Shown piece by piece: positions 1 to 7,921 of a stretch of DNA of 64,000 nucleotides. Source of the stretch: an uncultured Paludibaculum sp. (lineage in GTDB: Bacteria; Acidobacteriota; Terriglobia; Bryobacterales; Bryobacteraceae); assembly GCF_963665245.1 (NCBI RefSeq), contig NZ_OY762268.1, positions 186,001-250,000 on the forward strand, written 5' to 3'. The notes below the pieces were generated by a model. The model saw only the letters and a program-made list of their open reading frames with translations. It ran no database searches and was not told where the DNA came from. Made by a program: the position numbers and the translations under genes. Position 1 is the stretch's first letter. Each line of letters begins with the position of its first letter.

Positions 1-1
1 G

Positions 2-229
2 AAGAACCTGCTCGAAAACATCGCCTCGCGCGGCAAGCCGGTTGCCGACATCGAACAGGGCCACATCTCCACGGCAAGCTGCATCCTGGCCAATCTCTCC
101 ATGAAGCTCGGCCGCTCCTTGAAATGGGATCCGGTGAAGGGCAGGGTAGTGGGCGACGAAGAAGCCAATAAGCTGCTCGCCCGGCCTTACCGCAAGCCCT
201 GGGTCCATCCCACCGCCGCCAACGTCTAG
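2..229 (+). CDS. Gfo/Idh/MocA-family oxidoreductase, C-terminal end (partial)
   Basis: The window opens inside a gene; 75 codons remain before the TAG at 227-229. The readable tail includes 'ADIEQGH', 'WDPVKGRVVGDEEAN' and 'RPYRKPW'. This is the usual C-terminal signature of Gfo/Idh/MocA NAD(P)-dependent sugar or inositol dehydrogenase-like proteins common in Acidobacteriota and Planctomycetota. The Rossmann domain, and so the substrate class and any Tat signal, lies outside the window. The gene converges on ndk and is separated from it by a hairpin. Confidence 0.75.
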   Translation, partial: KNLLENIASRGKPVADIEQGHISTASCILANLSMKLGRSLKWDPVKGRVVGDEEANKLLARPYRKPWVHPTAANV

Positions 230-232
230 ACG

Positions 233-263
233 CAAAAATGGGGACGCCCGTTAAGGCATCCCC
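233..263 (-). terminator. Rho-independent terminator behind ndk
   Basis: The arms at 240-248 and 255-263 form a 9 bp stem (one mismatch) with a 6 nt loop. On the minus strand the stem is followed by a short T run (A run 234-238 on the plus strand). It sits between the convergent oxidoreductase and ndk genes and best serves the sucC-sucD-ndk transcript. Confidence 0.6.
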
Positions 264-286
264 TCTTCCAACAGAAAACGATCTGG

Positions 287-700
287 CTAGTTGAGTTCGT
301 AGCCGCGGAAGAACCACGCCAGTTCAATGGCCGCGTTCTCCTGGCTGTCTGAGCCGTGGCTCGCATTGCGGCCGATGTTCGCGCCGTAGAGCTTCCGAAC
401 CGTGCCGGCTTCCGCCTTCTCCGGATTCGTCGCGCCCATCACTTCGCGCCACTTGGCCACCGCGTCCTCACGCTCCAGCGCCAGCAGGATCACCGGACCC
501 TCGGTCATGAAGGCGATCAGCTCTTCGAAGAAGCCCTTGCCCTTGTGGACAGCGTAGAAGCCCTCGGCGATCGGGCGCGTCAGGTGCTGTTTCCGCAGTG
601 CGAGTACTTTGAACCCGTTCTTTTCAATCAGGGCGAGAATGTTGCCCGCGTTTCCGTCCGCAACGGCGTCCGGCTTGATAATGGCGAATGTACGTTCCAT
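287..700 (-). CDS. ndk: Nucleoside diphosphate kinase
   Basis: The 137-residue protein has the normal length of bacterial NDK. It transfers the gamma phosphate of ATP to nucleoside diphosphates through a phosphohistidine. The N-terminus 'ERTFAIIKPDAV' is canonical. The active-site motif 'NASHGSDS' places the phosphorylated histidine at residue 115. An AAGGA-like ribosome site precedes the ATG. The gene starts 6 bp after the sucD stop, so it is the last gene of a sucC-sucD-ndk operon. Coupling to succinyl-CoA synthetase makes sense because both enzymes handle nucleoside triphosphates. Confidence 0.97.
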   Translation of the reverse strand: MERTFAIIKPDAVADGNAGNILALIEKNGFKVLALRKQHLTRPIAEGFYAVHKGKGFFEELIAFMTEGPVILLALEREDAVAKWREVMGATNPEKAEAGTVRKLYGANIGRNASHGSDSQENAAIELAWFFRGYELN

Positions 701-706
701 AGTTCC

Positions 707-1582
707 TTAAAGCTTGAGAGCTGCCTTGGCGCGATCGCCGAGATCGGCGGGCGTCGGGCATACGATAATGCCGGCGTCTTCCATGGCGGCCATCTTGTCT
801 GATGCCTTGCCGGAGCCACCGGAGATGATTGCGCCGGCGTGGCCCATACGGCGGCCGGGCGGCGCGGTCTGGCCCGCGATGAAACCGATCACCGGCTTCT
901 TCACGAACTCTTTCACATACGCGGCGGCGAGCTCTTCGGCATTGCCGCCGATCTCACCGATCATGATGATGGCCTCGGTCGCCGGGTCCTCATTGAACAG
1001 CCGCAGCGCATCGATGTGCGTCGTGCCGATAATAGGATCCCCGCCGATGCCGATACACGTGCTCTGGCCGATGCCAAGGGCCGACAACTGACCCACCGCT
1101 TCATAGGTCAGTGTGCCGGAGCGTGATACGACGCCCACTGGACCGGGCTTGTGAATGTGACCAGGCATGATGCCGATCTTGCACTCGCCCGGAGTAATGA
1201 TGCCGGGGCAGTTCGGACCAATCAGCCGTGTACCCGGCTTGGTCTTCAGGTACTGCCACGCCTTCACCATGTCCATCGCCGGAATGCCTTCCGTGATGCA
1301 CACCACCAGGGGCAGACCCGCGTCAGCGGCTTCCATGATGGCTTCCGCCGCGAACGGCGGAGGAACGAAGATCACTGTGGCGTTGGCGCCGGTGGTGTTC
1401 ACTGCTTCGGTCACGGTGTCGAATACGGGCCGCTCCAGGTGGGTCGTGCCGCCCTTGCCGGGCGTGACGCCGCCGACGATGTTCGTGCCGTAAGCGATCG
1501 ACTGCAGGGCGTGGAAAGTGCCCTCTTTGCCCGTGAAGCCCTGCACGAGCACGCGCGTGTTCTTGTTGACCAGTACGCTCAT
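707..1582 (-). CDS. sucD: Succinyl-CoA synthetase, alpha subunit
   Basis: The 291-residue protein is the CoA-binding, phosphohistidine-carrying half of the TCA-cycle ligase that converts succinyl-CoA, NDP and Pi to succinate, CoA and NTP. The N-terminal CoA-binding Rossmann region shows 'GFTGKEGTFH' (about 15-24). The ligase domain carries 'GHAGAI' with the phosphorylated histidine at residue 248. It follows sucC by 15 bp, preceded by an AAAGGGAT ribosome site, and pairs with it as an alpha/beta enzyme. Length and motifs are complete. Confidence 0.97.
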   Translation of the reverse strand: MSVLVNKNTRVLVQGFTGKEGTFHALQSIAYGTNIVGGVTPGKGGTTHLERPVFDTVTEAVNTTGANATVIFVPPPFAAEAIMEAADAGLPLVVCITEGIPAMDMVKAWQYLKTKPGTRLIGPNCPGIITPGECKIGIMPGHIHKPGPVGVVSRSGTLTYEAVGQLSALGIGQSTCIGIGGDPIIGTTHIDALRLFNEDPATEAIIMIGEIGGNAEELAAAYVKEFVKKPVIGFIAGQTAPPGRRMGHAGAIISGGSGKASDKMAAMEDAGIIVCPTPADLGDRAKAALKL

Positions 1583-1597
1583 GGTTGGGATCCCTTT

Positions 1598-2755
1598 CTA
1601 CTGCGCGAGCGCGACGACCTTCTCGGCCGCGTCCTTCATGCCGTCGGCCACCGTGAAGTTCAGGCCGGACTCCTTCAGGATCAGGCGCCCTTCCTGCACA
1701 TTGGTGCCTTCCATGCGAATCACCAGCGGCAGGTTCATGCCGAGTTCGCGGGAAGCATCCACCACGCCCGAGGCCAGCGTGTCGCAGCGCAGGATGCCGC
1801 CGAAGATATTGATCAGCACGGCCTTCACGCTCTTGTCGTCCATCAGGATGCGGAACGCGTTCTTGATCTGTTCCTTGTTCGCGCCGCCGCCGACGTCCAG
1901 GAAGTTCGCCGGACTCCCGCCCGCGTACTTGATGATGTCCATCGTCGCCATCGCCAGGCCCGCGCCGTTCACCATGCAGCCGACGCTGCCGTCGAGCTTG
2001 ATGTAGTTCAGGCCGAACTTCGAGGCTTCCACTTCCAGCGGATCCTCTTCATTCAGGTCGCGCAGCTCAGCCAGGTCCTTGTGGCGGAACATCGCGTTGT
2101 CGTCGAAGGTCACCTTCGCATCCAGCGCCACCACGCGGCCATCGGAGGTCAGAACCAGCGGATTGATCTCAGCCAGGGAAGCATCGGTCTCGACATACGC
2201 CTTGGCCAGGGCCTGCATCGTCTTCACCGCCGCGCCCACGCTGGCGGCGGGAATGCCGATGCCGAAGGCCAGCTTCCGGGCCTGCCAGCCCATCAGGCCT
2301 GCGCCGGGATCGAAGGCTTCCTTCAGGATCAGCTCCGGTGTCTTCGCGGCCACCTCCTCAATGTCCATGCCGCCCGCGGCCGAGGCCATCATCACCAGCT
2401 TGCCTTGCGCCCGGTCCAGCACGATGCCGACGTACAGTTCCTTCTCGATCGGCAGCGTCTCTTCCACCAGCAGGCACTTCACCAGCCGGCCTTCCGGCCC
2501 GGTCTGGTGGGTGATCAGCGTCATCCCCAGGATCTTGGCGGCGACTTCCGCCGCGGCATCGGCGTTATCGGCCAGCTTCACGCCACCGCCCTTGCCGCGT
2601 CCGCCCGCGTGAATCTGTGCTTTGACGACCACCCGGCCGCCGAGTTCCACCGCAATCGCTTTTGCCTCATCCACCGTGAGTGCCATGCGTCCGCGCGGTA
2701 CTGGAACCCCATACTTGGCCAAGATTGCCTTGGCTTGGTACTCATGAATTTTCAT
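1598..2755 (-). CDS. sucC: Succinyl-CoA synthetase, beta subunit
   Basis: The 385-residue ATP-grasp subunit binds the nucleotide and succinate. The N-terminus 'MKIHEYQAKAILAKYGVPVP' and the nucleotide-binding 'KAQIHAGGRGKGGG' (about 45-58) are typical. The C-terminal ligase domain has 'NIFGGILRCD' (about residue 317). It is the first gene of sucC-sucD-ndk. The 50 bp between its start and the divergent trpD must hold both promoters. Confidence 0.97.
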   Translation of the reverse strand: MKIHEYQAKAILAKYGVPVPRGRMALTVDEAKAIAVELGGRVVVKAQIHAGGRGKGGGVKLADNADAAAEVAAKILGMTLITHQTGPEGRLVKCLLVEETLPIEKELYVGIVLDRAQGKLVMMASAAGGMDIEEVAAKTPELILKEAFDPGAGLMGWQARKLAFGIGIPAASVGAAVKTMQALAKAYVETDASLAEINPLVLTSDGRVVALDAKVTFDDNAMFRHKDLAELRDLNEEDPLEVEASKFGLNYIKLDGSVGCMVNGAGLAMATMDIIKYAGGSPANFLDVGGGANKEQIKNAFRILMDDKSVKAVLINIFGGILRCDTLASGVVDASRELGMNLPLVIRMEGTNVQEGRLILKESGLNFTVADGMKDAAEKVVALAQ

Positions 2756-2805
2756 AGGAATCCGCTTGTGGTAGGCTCGAAAGAAGCCCCGAAATCCAAT
2801 ATAGC

Positions 2806-3828
2806 ATGCCGTTTTTGCCCCTCCTGCACCGCCTGCTGAACAGGGAAAGTCTGCCCGCGGCGGATGCCCGCGCGGCGATGGCTTCGATCCTGGCCGGCGA
2901 GGCGACCACTCCCCAAATCTGCGCCTTCCTGGCCGCTCTTCGTGTCAAAGGCGAAACCGCCGACGAAATCCTGGGACTGGCCCAGGCCATGCGTGACAGC
3001 GCTATTCGCATCGACCACGGAATCACCGATCGCGTCGTCCTCGATACCTGCGGCACCGGGGGCGACAACCGGGGCACCTGCAACGTGTCGACTATCGTCG
3101 CGATTGTTGTCGCGGCGTGCGGAGTGCCGGTCGCCAAGCACGGCAATCGCTCCATGTCTTCGCTGTGTGGCAGTGCCGACCTCCTGGAGGCGCTGGGCGT
3201 GAAGCTCCTCACTGACCCCACGGCGATCGCCCGCTCCATCCGCGAAATCGGTTTTGGCTTCCTCTTCGCCCCTGTGCTCCACCCGGCCATGAAGAACGCG
3301 ATGCCCGCCCGGGCGGAGCTGAAGACAAAGACCGCCATGAACCTGCTGGGCCCCTTGACGAATCCCGCTGGTGCCACGGCCCAGTTGGCCGGCGCCCCCT
3401 CGCTACAGGCGGCGGAACTGATGGCGGTGACGCTCTCGGCACTGGGGTTGGAGCGCGGCTATGTCGTGCACGGCTTCGATGGCCTGGATGAAGTCACCAC
3501 CACGGCGCCCAGTCACTTGTTGGGGGTCACGAAGGGCGCCATCGACCATCGGGAAGTCACGCCGGAGGATTTCGGAGTCACGCGCGCCACCATCGAGCAG
3601 CTCAAGGGTGGCGACATCGCCGCAAACCGTGACATCGCGCTGGGTGTGCTGAAAGGCATCGCGGGCGCCTATCGCGATATCGTCTTGGTCAACGCCAGTG
3701 TGGCTCTCACTGCGGCCGGCGCGGCCCAGGCATTTCACGAAGGCATGCAGATCGCCGCCGCCGCCGTGGACTCGGGCGCGGCGCTGCGGAAACTGAAGCA
3801 AGTGATCGACTTCAGCCAGAGCGCCTGA
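2806..3828 (+). CDS. trpD: Anthranilate phosphoribosyltransferase
   Basis: The 340-residue cytoplasmic enzyme attaches phosphoribose from PRPP to anthranilate, the second step of the tryptophan branch. The PRPP-binding motif 'GTGGD' is at residues 83-87, 'KHGNRS' at 111-116 and 'CGSADLLEALG' at about 121-131. The start gives a normal trpD N-terminus, although no clear Shine-Dalgarno sequence precedes it. No other trp gene is in the window, so it appears detached from a trp operon. It is transcribed away from sucC. Confidence 0.95.
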   Translation: MPFLPLLHRLLNRESLPAADARAAMASILAGEATTPQICAFLAALRVKGETADEILGLAQAMRDSAIRIDHGITDRVVLDTCGTGGDNRGTCNVSTIVAIVVAACGVPVAKHGNRSMSSLCGSADLLEALGVKLLTDPTAIARSIREIGFGFLFAPVLHPAMKNAMPARAELKTKTAMNLLGPLTNPAGATAQLAGAPSLQAAELMAVTLSALGLERGYVVHGFDGLDEVTTTAPSHLLGVTKGAIDHREVTPEDFGVTRATIEQLKGGDIAANRDIALGVLKGIAGAYRDIVLVNASVALTAAGAAQAFHEGMQIAAAAVDSGAALRKLKQVIDFSQSA

Positions 3829-3831
3829 GAC

Positions 3832-4209
3832 CTACATCGAGCCGGTGTGCCGCCGTAGGATCTGCGGCAGATTGGCCGAGAAGGCGGAACGGGCCAGCAC
3901 CATGTTGGCGCCCGCGTCCTGTGCCTGCTGCTTCAGTTCGCCCTGAACGTGCGAAACGAAGCCGATTACCGAAACCCGCTTCAGGTCTTCAATCGCCTTG
4001 AACTTGGTGATCACCGAGACCGCATTCACCGAGTGCGCGTTGAGATCGAGGATCACGAGCAGAGGCTGCTCAGCGACGCTTTTTTCGAGCACGTCCTTTT
4101 CTGACTTGAGAAACTCGCAAGTCAGTCCGGCGCGTTTGGCGGCATCGTTGATCTTCACGACAAAGAAGAGGTCGTCAACGACCGCGAGAATCTTGTTGGA
4201 CTTGGGCAT
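3832..4209 (-). CDS. Stand-alone response-regulator receiver-like protein
   Basis: The 125-residue single domain is about the length of a CheY-type receiver. The acidic pair after beta-1 is present ('VVDD', D12-D13), as is the likely phospho-acceptor Asp in 'VILDLN' (D55), and a Ser occupies the Thr/Ser switch position (S86). The conserved lysine of beta-5 is replaced: the region reads 'VLARSAF', with arginine near residue 107. Phosphorylation may therefore be weak or absent. No output domain, kinase or Shine-Dalgarno sequence is visible. It lies 3 bp past the convergent trpD stop. Confidence 0.7.
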   Translation of the reverse strand: MPKSNKILAVVDDLFFVVKINDAAKRAGLTCEFLKSEKDVLEKSVAEQPLLVILDLNAHSVNAVSVITKFKAIEDLKRVSVIGFVSHVQGELKQQAQDAGANMVLARSAFSANLPQILRRHTGSM

Positions 4210-4299
4210 GGGAAATCAAAACAGACGGCAGGAAGTTTGATTTTAGCCTGTGCGGAGCTCGCGGGCAAGCGGGGTCTGTTCCCATGCTATGTTAGGCGC

Positions 4300-5829
4300 A
4301 TGGCTGGGACCTATCCTCTCGAGGACCCGCTTCGCTACGAAAAGCCGGTTTCTCCATCGGCAATTGTTATTTTCGGCGCGAACGGCGACCTCACCAAACG
4401 AAAGTTGTTGCCTGCCCTCTACAGGCTGGCTTACGAACGGCGATTGCCCGCTGGCTTCGCCATCATTGGCATCTCCCGCACGGAAATGAGCGACGACCAG
4501 TTCCGTGAGAAGATGCGCGAGAGCGTGGAGCACTTTCTCGAAGACAGTCCCTTCGACGCGGATCTTTGGACGAACTTCGCCAAGGGCCTTTTCTACGTGT
4601 CCGGCGACCTGGCCGACGCCGCGATGTACAAAGCGCTCGACGCCCGGTTGAAGGAAATCGAGGTCAGCCGCCAGACCTGTGGCAATGTCCTGTTTTATCT
4701 TTCGACGCAACCCAGCTATTACTCCACTGCGGCGGCCGGTCTTGGGGCGGCAGGACTCCAGCATTCCTCCACGCCGGGCGCGTGGCGGCGGCTCATTGTC
4801 GAGAAACCGTTTGGCCACGACACGGCCAGCGCGGCCGAACTCAATACCAACCTGCAGGCAGTCTTCCCCGAGGACTCGATCTATCGCATCGACCACTACC
4901 TGGGCAAGGAGACCGTGCAGAACATCCTGGCCTTCCGCTTCGGCAATGGCATCTTCGAGCCGCTGTGGAACCGCCGCTATGTGAACCATGTGCAGATTAC
5001 GGCGGCCGAGGCCATCGGCGTCGAAGGCCGTGGCGCCTACTACCAGGAGGCTGGCGCGCTGCGCGACATGATCCAGAATCATCTCCTGCAGGTGATGGCC
5101 ACCATCTCGATGGAGCCGCCCGCCTGTTACGAACCCAACTCGGTTCGAGACGAGCGCGCCAAGCTCCTGCGCTCCATCCGTACCCTCAAGCCCGAGGAAG
5201 TGGCGACCCACGCCGTCAAAGGCCAGTACGGCCCGTCAAAAATTGGCGGAGCGGATGTGCCCGGCTTCCGGCAGGAACACGGGGTCGATCCGGAGGCGCA
5301 AACCGACACCTACGCCTCCATCACCGCTTTCGTCGAGAACTGGCGCTGGGCCGGCGTCCCCTTCTACATCCGGACGGGTAAGCGTCTACCCAAACGGGTC
5401 ACTGACATCGCCATCCAGTTCAACCAAGCGCCCTTGTCGATCTTCGAGGGCGAGACCGGACAGCAATGGCCCAACCTGTTGGTGGTGCGCATCCAACCGG
5501 AAGAGGGGATCTCCCTGCGGTTCTTCTCGAAACTGCCTGGCGCGGGCATGAAACTGCGGCCGGTGACCATGGACTTCAACTACGGCACCAGCTTCGGTAC
5601 CCGCACGCCCACCGCTTACGAGACCCTGCTCCTCGATGCGCTGGAAGGCGATGCTACGCTCTATACCCGTCTCGACATGGTGGAGGCCAGTTGGCACGTG
5701 GTGCAGCCGATCCTCAATGTCTGGGACGAAACGAAATTCGAATTCCCCAACTACGCCGCGGGCACCTGGGGCCCGGCGGCGGCCGACGAGATGCTGGCCG
5801 CGCGCGGCCACGTCTGGAGGGTTCCATAA
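4300..5829 (+). CDS. zwf: Glucose-6-phosphate 1-dehydrogenase
   Basis: The 509-residue enzyme oxidises glucose-6-phosphate to 6-phosphogluconolactone with NADP+. The dinucleotide motif 'GANGDLTKRK' is at 26-35, the substrate motif 'RIDHYLGK' at 196-203 (Asp198, His199), and the catalytic base lies in 'MIQNHLLQ' (His261). I chose the ATG at 4300 because it gives the usual short leader before 'AIVIFGANGD'; an in-frame TTG at 4237 would add 21 unlikely residues. Its TAA overlaps the ATG of opcA, so the two are translationally coupled. Confidence 0.96.
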   Translation: MAGTYPLEDPLRYEKPVSPSAIVIFGANGDLTKRKLLPALYRLAYERRLPAGFAIIGISRTEMSDDQFREKMRESVEHFLEDSPFDADLWTNFAKGLFYVSGDLADAAMYKALDARLKEIEVSRQTCGNVLFYLSTQPSYYSTAAAGLGAAGLQHSSTPGAWRRLIVEKPFGHDTASAAELNTNLQAVFPEDSIYRIDHYLGKETVQNILAFRFGNGIFEPLWNRRYVNHVQITAAEAIGVEGRGAYYQEAGALRDMIQNHLLQVMATISMEPPACYEPNSVRDERAKLLRSIRTLKPEEVATHAVKGQYGPSKIGGADVPGFRQEHGVDPEAQTDTYASITAFVENWRWAGVPFYIRTGKRLPKRVTDIAIQFNQAPLSIFEGETGQQWPNLLVVRIQPEEGISLRFFSKLPGAGMKLRPVTMDFNYGTSFGTRTPTAYETLLLDALEGDATLYTRLDMVEASWHVVQPILNVWDETKFEFPNYAAGTWGPAAADEMLAARGHVWRVP

Positions 5830-6800
5830 TGGCCGAAACGGCGGTTTTCGACGCGGGCCGGCTGCTCAAGGAACTGGACGCGAACTGGCGGTCGATCGGA
5901 AAATCGGAAGGCTCGGGCGTCCTGCGAGCCTGCGCCATGACGCTCATCGTCGTCGTGCGCGCGGAGGACGACCCACAAGCCCTGGGCGACACCCTGGCTG
6001 AGATCATGCACGAGCATCCCAACCGGACCATCGTCGTCCGTGTCGGGGAAGGCGACGCGCCGGTGGAAGCGCGTACGACGCTGCAGTGCTGGATGCCGTT
6101 CGGACGGCGCCAGCAGATCTGTTGCGAACAGATCGACATCTCCGCGACCCGCGGGAATTTGGCCGCGGTACCGCCCATCATCTTCGGACTGATGGTGGCC
6201 GATCTGCCGGTCGCGCTGTGGTGCCGGGAGCTGTCGCTTGCTTCGCTAGAGGAGTTGCGGCCCGTACTGCGGCTGGCCGGCAAGGTGATGGTGGACAGTT
6301 CGTCGCAGCGCGACGCCGTCAAAGCCGTGGAGTGTCTGAAGAAGCTCTCCAGTGGCACGTGGACCATCGCCGACCTGACCTGGGCCCGCATCACGCGGTG
6401 GCGTGAAACGGTCGCCCAAATCCTGCGGCGTGGCGAGCAGATGGATTGGTGTGAAGTCACATACGCAGGCAAGGGTATTTCCACGGCGGCGGCCTATCTG
6501 GCTGCGTGGCTGGGAAAGGTGACCGATGCTGACGTCCCGCTGCGTTGTGAGGACGAGGAGTGTCCGCCGCCCGGTTTGGGCCGCATCCGGTCTGTCCGCC
6601 TGCAGGGCGGCGACCGCTCCGTCGCATTGCGCCGCACCGGCCGCACTTCGCTGAGCATCGAGGCCGGCCGGATGGGTTCGACCGCTGTTTTCCCGCTCCA
6701 CACCGATGCCATGCTGCTGCAGGAAGAGTTAGGCGTGTTTGGCCGGGACCCGCTGTTCGAACAGGCATTGGCAGCATTGCCGGAGGTCGTGCGCGGATGA
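5829..6800 (+). CDS. opcA: Glucose-6-phosphate dehydrogenase assembly protein OpcA-like
   Basis: The 323-residue protein starts at the ATG sharing bases with the zwf stop (TAATG). OpcA family proteins promote assembly and activity of G6PDH and usually sit between zwf and pgl, as here. Family-like stretches include 'NRTIVVRVGEG', 'CEQIDI', 'PIIFGLMVADLPVALWCRE' and 'MVDSSSQRD'. An open frame extends upstream to 5466, but that part only reads through zwf in another frame. Its TGA overlaps the start of pgl (ATGA). Confidence 0.88.
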   Translation: MAETAVFDAGRLLKELDANWRSIGKSEGSGVLRACAMTLIVVVRAEDDPQALGDTLAEIMHEHPNRTIVVRVGEGDAPVEARTTLQCWMPFGRRQQICCEQIDISATRGNLAAVPPIIFGLMVADLPVALWCRELSLASLEELRPVLRLAGKVMVDSSSQRDAVKAVECLKKLSSGTWTIADLTWARITRWRETVAQILRRGEQMDWCEVTYAGKGISTAAAYLAAWLGKVTDADVPLRCEDEECPPPGLGRIRSVRLQGGDRSVALRRTGRTSLSIEAGRMGSTAVFPLHTDAMLLQEELGVFGRDPLFEQALAALPEVVRG

Positions 6801-7498
6801 CTGAGCGTATGCATGTGTTCAGCGATGCCCAAGGCGCCGCCGAGGGTTGTGCCCGGGCCATCGGTGCCCGGCTAAACGAAGCCATTGCCCAGCGCGGCAC
6901 GGCGTCACTGGCGGTTTCTGGTGGCAGCACTCCGAAGCTGATGTTCCGGGAGATGTGCCAGATTGGGTTCGACTGGTCAAAAATCCACCTCTTCTGGGTC
7001 GACGAACGCGTCGTGCCACCTGATGACGACCAGAGCAACTACCGCATGACGAGGGAGAACCTGATTGTTCCGGGTGGATTGCCGGAGAATCGTGTCCACC
7101 GGATCCGTGGCGAGATGGAAGCGGTGGCGGCGGCTGACCTGTATCGCGGAGCAGTCGAAGCCATTCTTGGGTCAGAACCCGTTTTCGATGTGGTTCAGTG
7201 CGGCGTCGGCGATGACGGCCACACGGCGTCGCTTTTCCCCGGAGAGCCGATGGTCGCGGATCGGTCGGGCGTGGTGGCCGCCTTGTGGGTGGCCAAGAAG
7301 CACCAGTGGCGGGTGACACTCCTGCCCAAGCCGATTCTGGCCGCCCGGAGTCTGTATGTGCTGTCCAGTGGGGCAGACAAGGCGAACGCGGTGCAATCCG
7401 CGCTACAGGGTCCGGCCGATCCTCTCGGCGTACCCTCCCAGTTGCTGCGTGGCGCGGAATGGTTCTGCGACGCGGCCGCCGTGCAACATCTCGCATAA
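6797..7498 (+). CDS. pgl: 6-phosphogluconolactonase
   Basis: The 233-residue DevB-type lactonase hydrolyses 6-phosphogluconolactone, the step after zwf. Motifs are 'SGGSTPK' (41-47), 'VDERVVPPDD' with the D-E-R triad at 69-71, and 'GVGDDGHTASLFPG' (about 136-149). The ATG at 6797 overlaps the opcA stop; the longer frame back to 6560 is an out-of-frame read of opcA. Together zwf-opcA-pgl make a tightly coupled oxidative pentose phosphate operon; gnd is 7 kb downstream on the same strand. Confidence 0.95.
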   Translation: MTERMHVFSDAQGAAEGCARAIGARLNEAIAQRGTASLAVSGGSTPKLMFREMCQIGFDWSKIHLFWVDERVVPPDDDQSNYRMTRENLIVPGGLPENRVHRIRGEMEAVAAADLYRGAVEAILGSEPVFDVVQCGVGDDGHTASLFPGEPMVADRSGVVAALWVAKKHQWRVTLLPKPILAARSLYVLSSGADKANAVQSALQGPADPLGVPSQLLRGAEWFCDAAAVQHLA

Positions 7499-7500
7499 TG

Positions 7501-7550
7501 TACGAAGTTCTTCGTTGACAGTACGAAGGACTTCGTATATCGTCGGGATG
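7501..7550 (+). promoter_or_regulatory. Autoregulated blaI-type promoter with twin operators
   Basis: Two near-identical dyads ACGAAG-N2-CTTCGT lie at 7502-7515 and 7523-7536, centred 21 bp apart (two helical turns). A consensus -35 TTGACA (7515-7520) sits between them and shares its first T with operator 1. A TATCGT -10 lies 17 bp downstream (7538-7543). A repressor bound to both dyads would cover the promoter, as for BlaI/MecI autoregulation. The predicted transcript start falls at about 7550, the first base of the GTG start codon, so the mRNA may be leaderless. Confidence 0.8.
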
Positions 7551-7921
7551 TGAGACCCACCGCAGCGGAACTAGAGATCCTCGGAGTGCTTTGGGAGCAG
7601 GGCCCCAGCACCGTGAGGCAAGTCCATGAAGTGCTGGATGGCCGCAAGCCCACCGGCTACACAACCGTCCTGAAACTCCTGCAAATCATGTCGGAAAAAG
7701 GACTTGTAGCGCGCGAGGAGTCGGCGCGCGCCCACGTCTACCGGGCGGCGGCCGCACGCGAAGAAACACAGGGCCAACTCGTGGGCGATCTGGTCGACCG
7801 CGCATTTGGTGGTAGCGCGGCCGAACTCGTCATGCGGGCGCTTTCTGCTCGCCCTGCGTCTCAGCAAGAACTGGACGAAATCCGCAAGATGCTTGACTCC
7901 TATCAGGGAGGGCCCGTATGA
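7550..7921 (+). CDS. BlaI/MecI/CopY-family transcriptional repressor
   Basis: The 123-residue winged-helix repressor has the family's usual length and pattern: 'PTAAELEILGVLWEQGPSTVRQV', a recognition-helix region 'GYTTVLKLLQIMSEKGLV', and the wing 'HVYRAAAAREET'. The C-terminal half would dimerise. GTG is the only fitting start because the ATG two bases upstream is followed directly by TGA. Its stop overlaps the start of the M56 gene (ATGA), the classic repressor/sensor-protease pair in which the protease relieves repression. The twin dyads just upstream are its likely operators. Confidence 0.92.
   Translation: MRPTAAELEILGVLWEQGPSTVRQVHEVLDGRKPTGYTTVLKLLQIMSEKGLVAREESARAHVYRAAAAREETQGQLVGDLVDRAFGGSAAELVMRALSARPASQQELDEIRKMLDSYQGGPV

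Noticed and set aside
1151..2839. 562-codon open frame on the plus strand opposite sucD and sucC
   Set aside because: It is antisense to two textbook genes, rich in His/Arg/Gln, with no domain. Long shadow frames are expected in GC-rich DNA.
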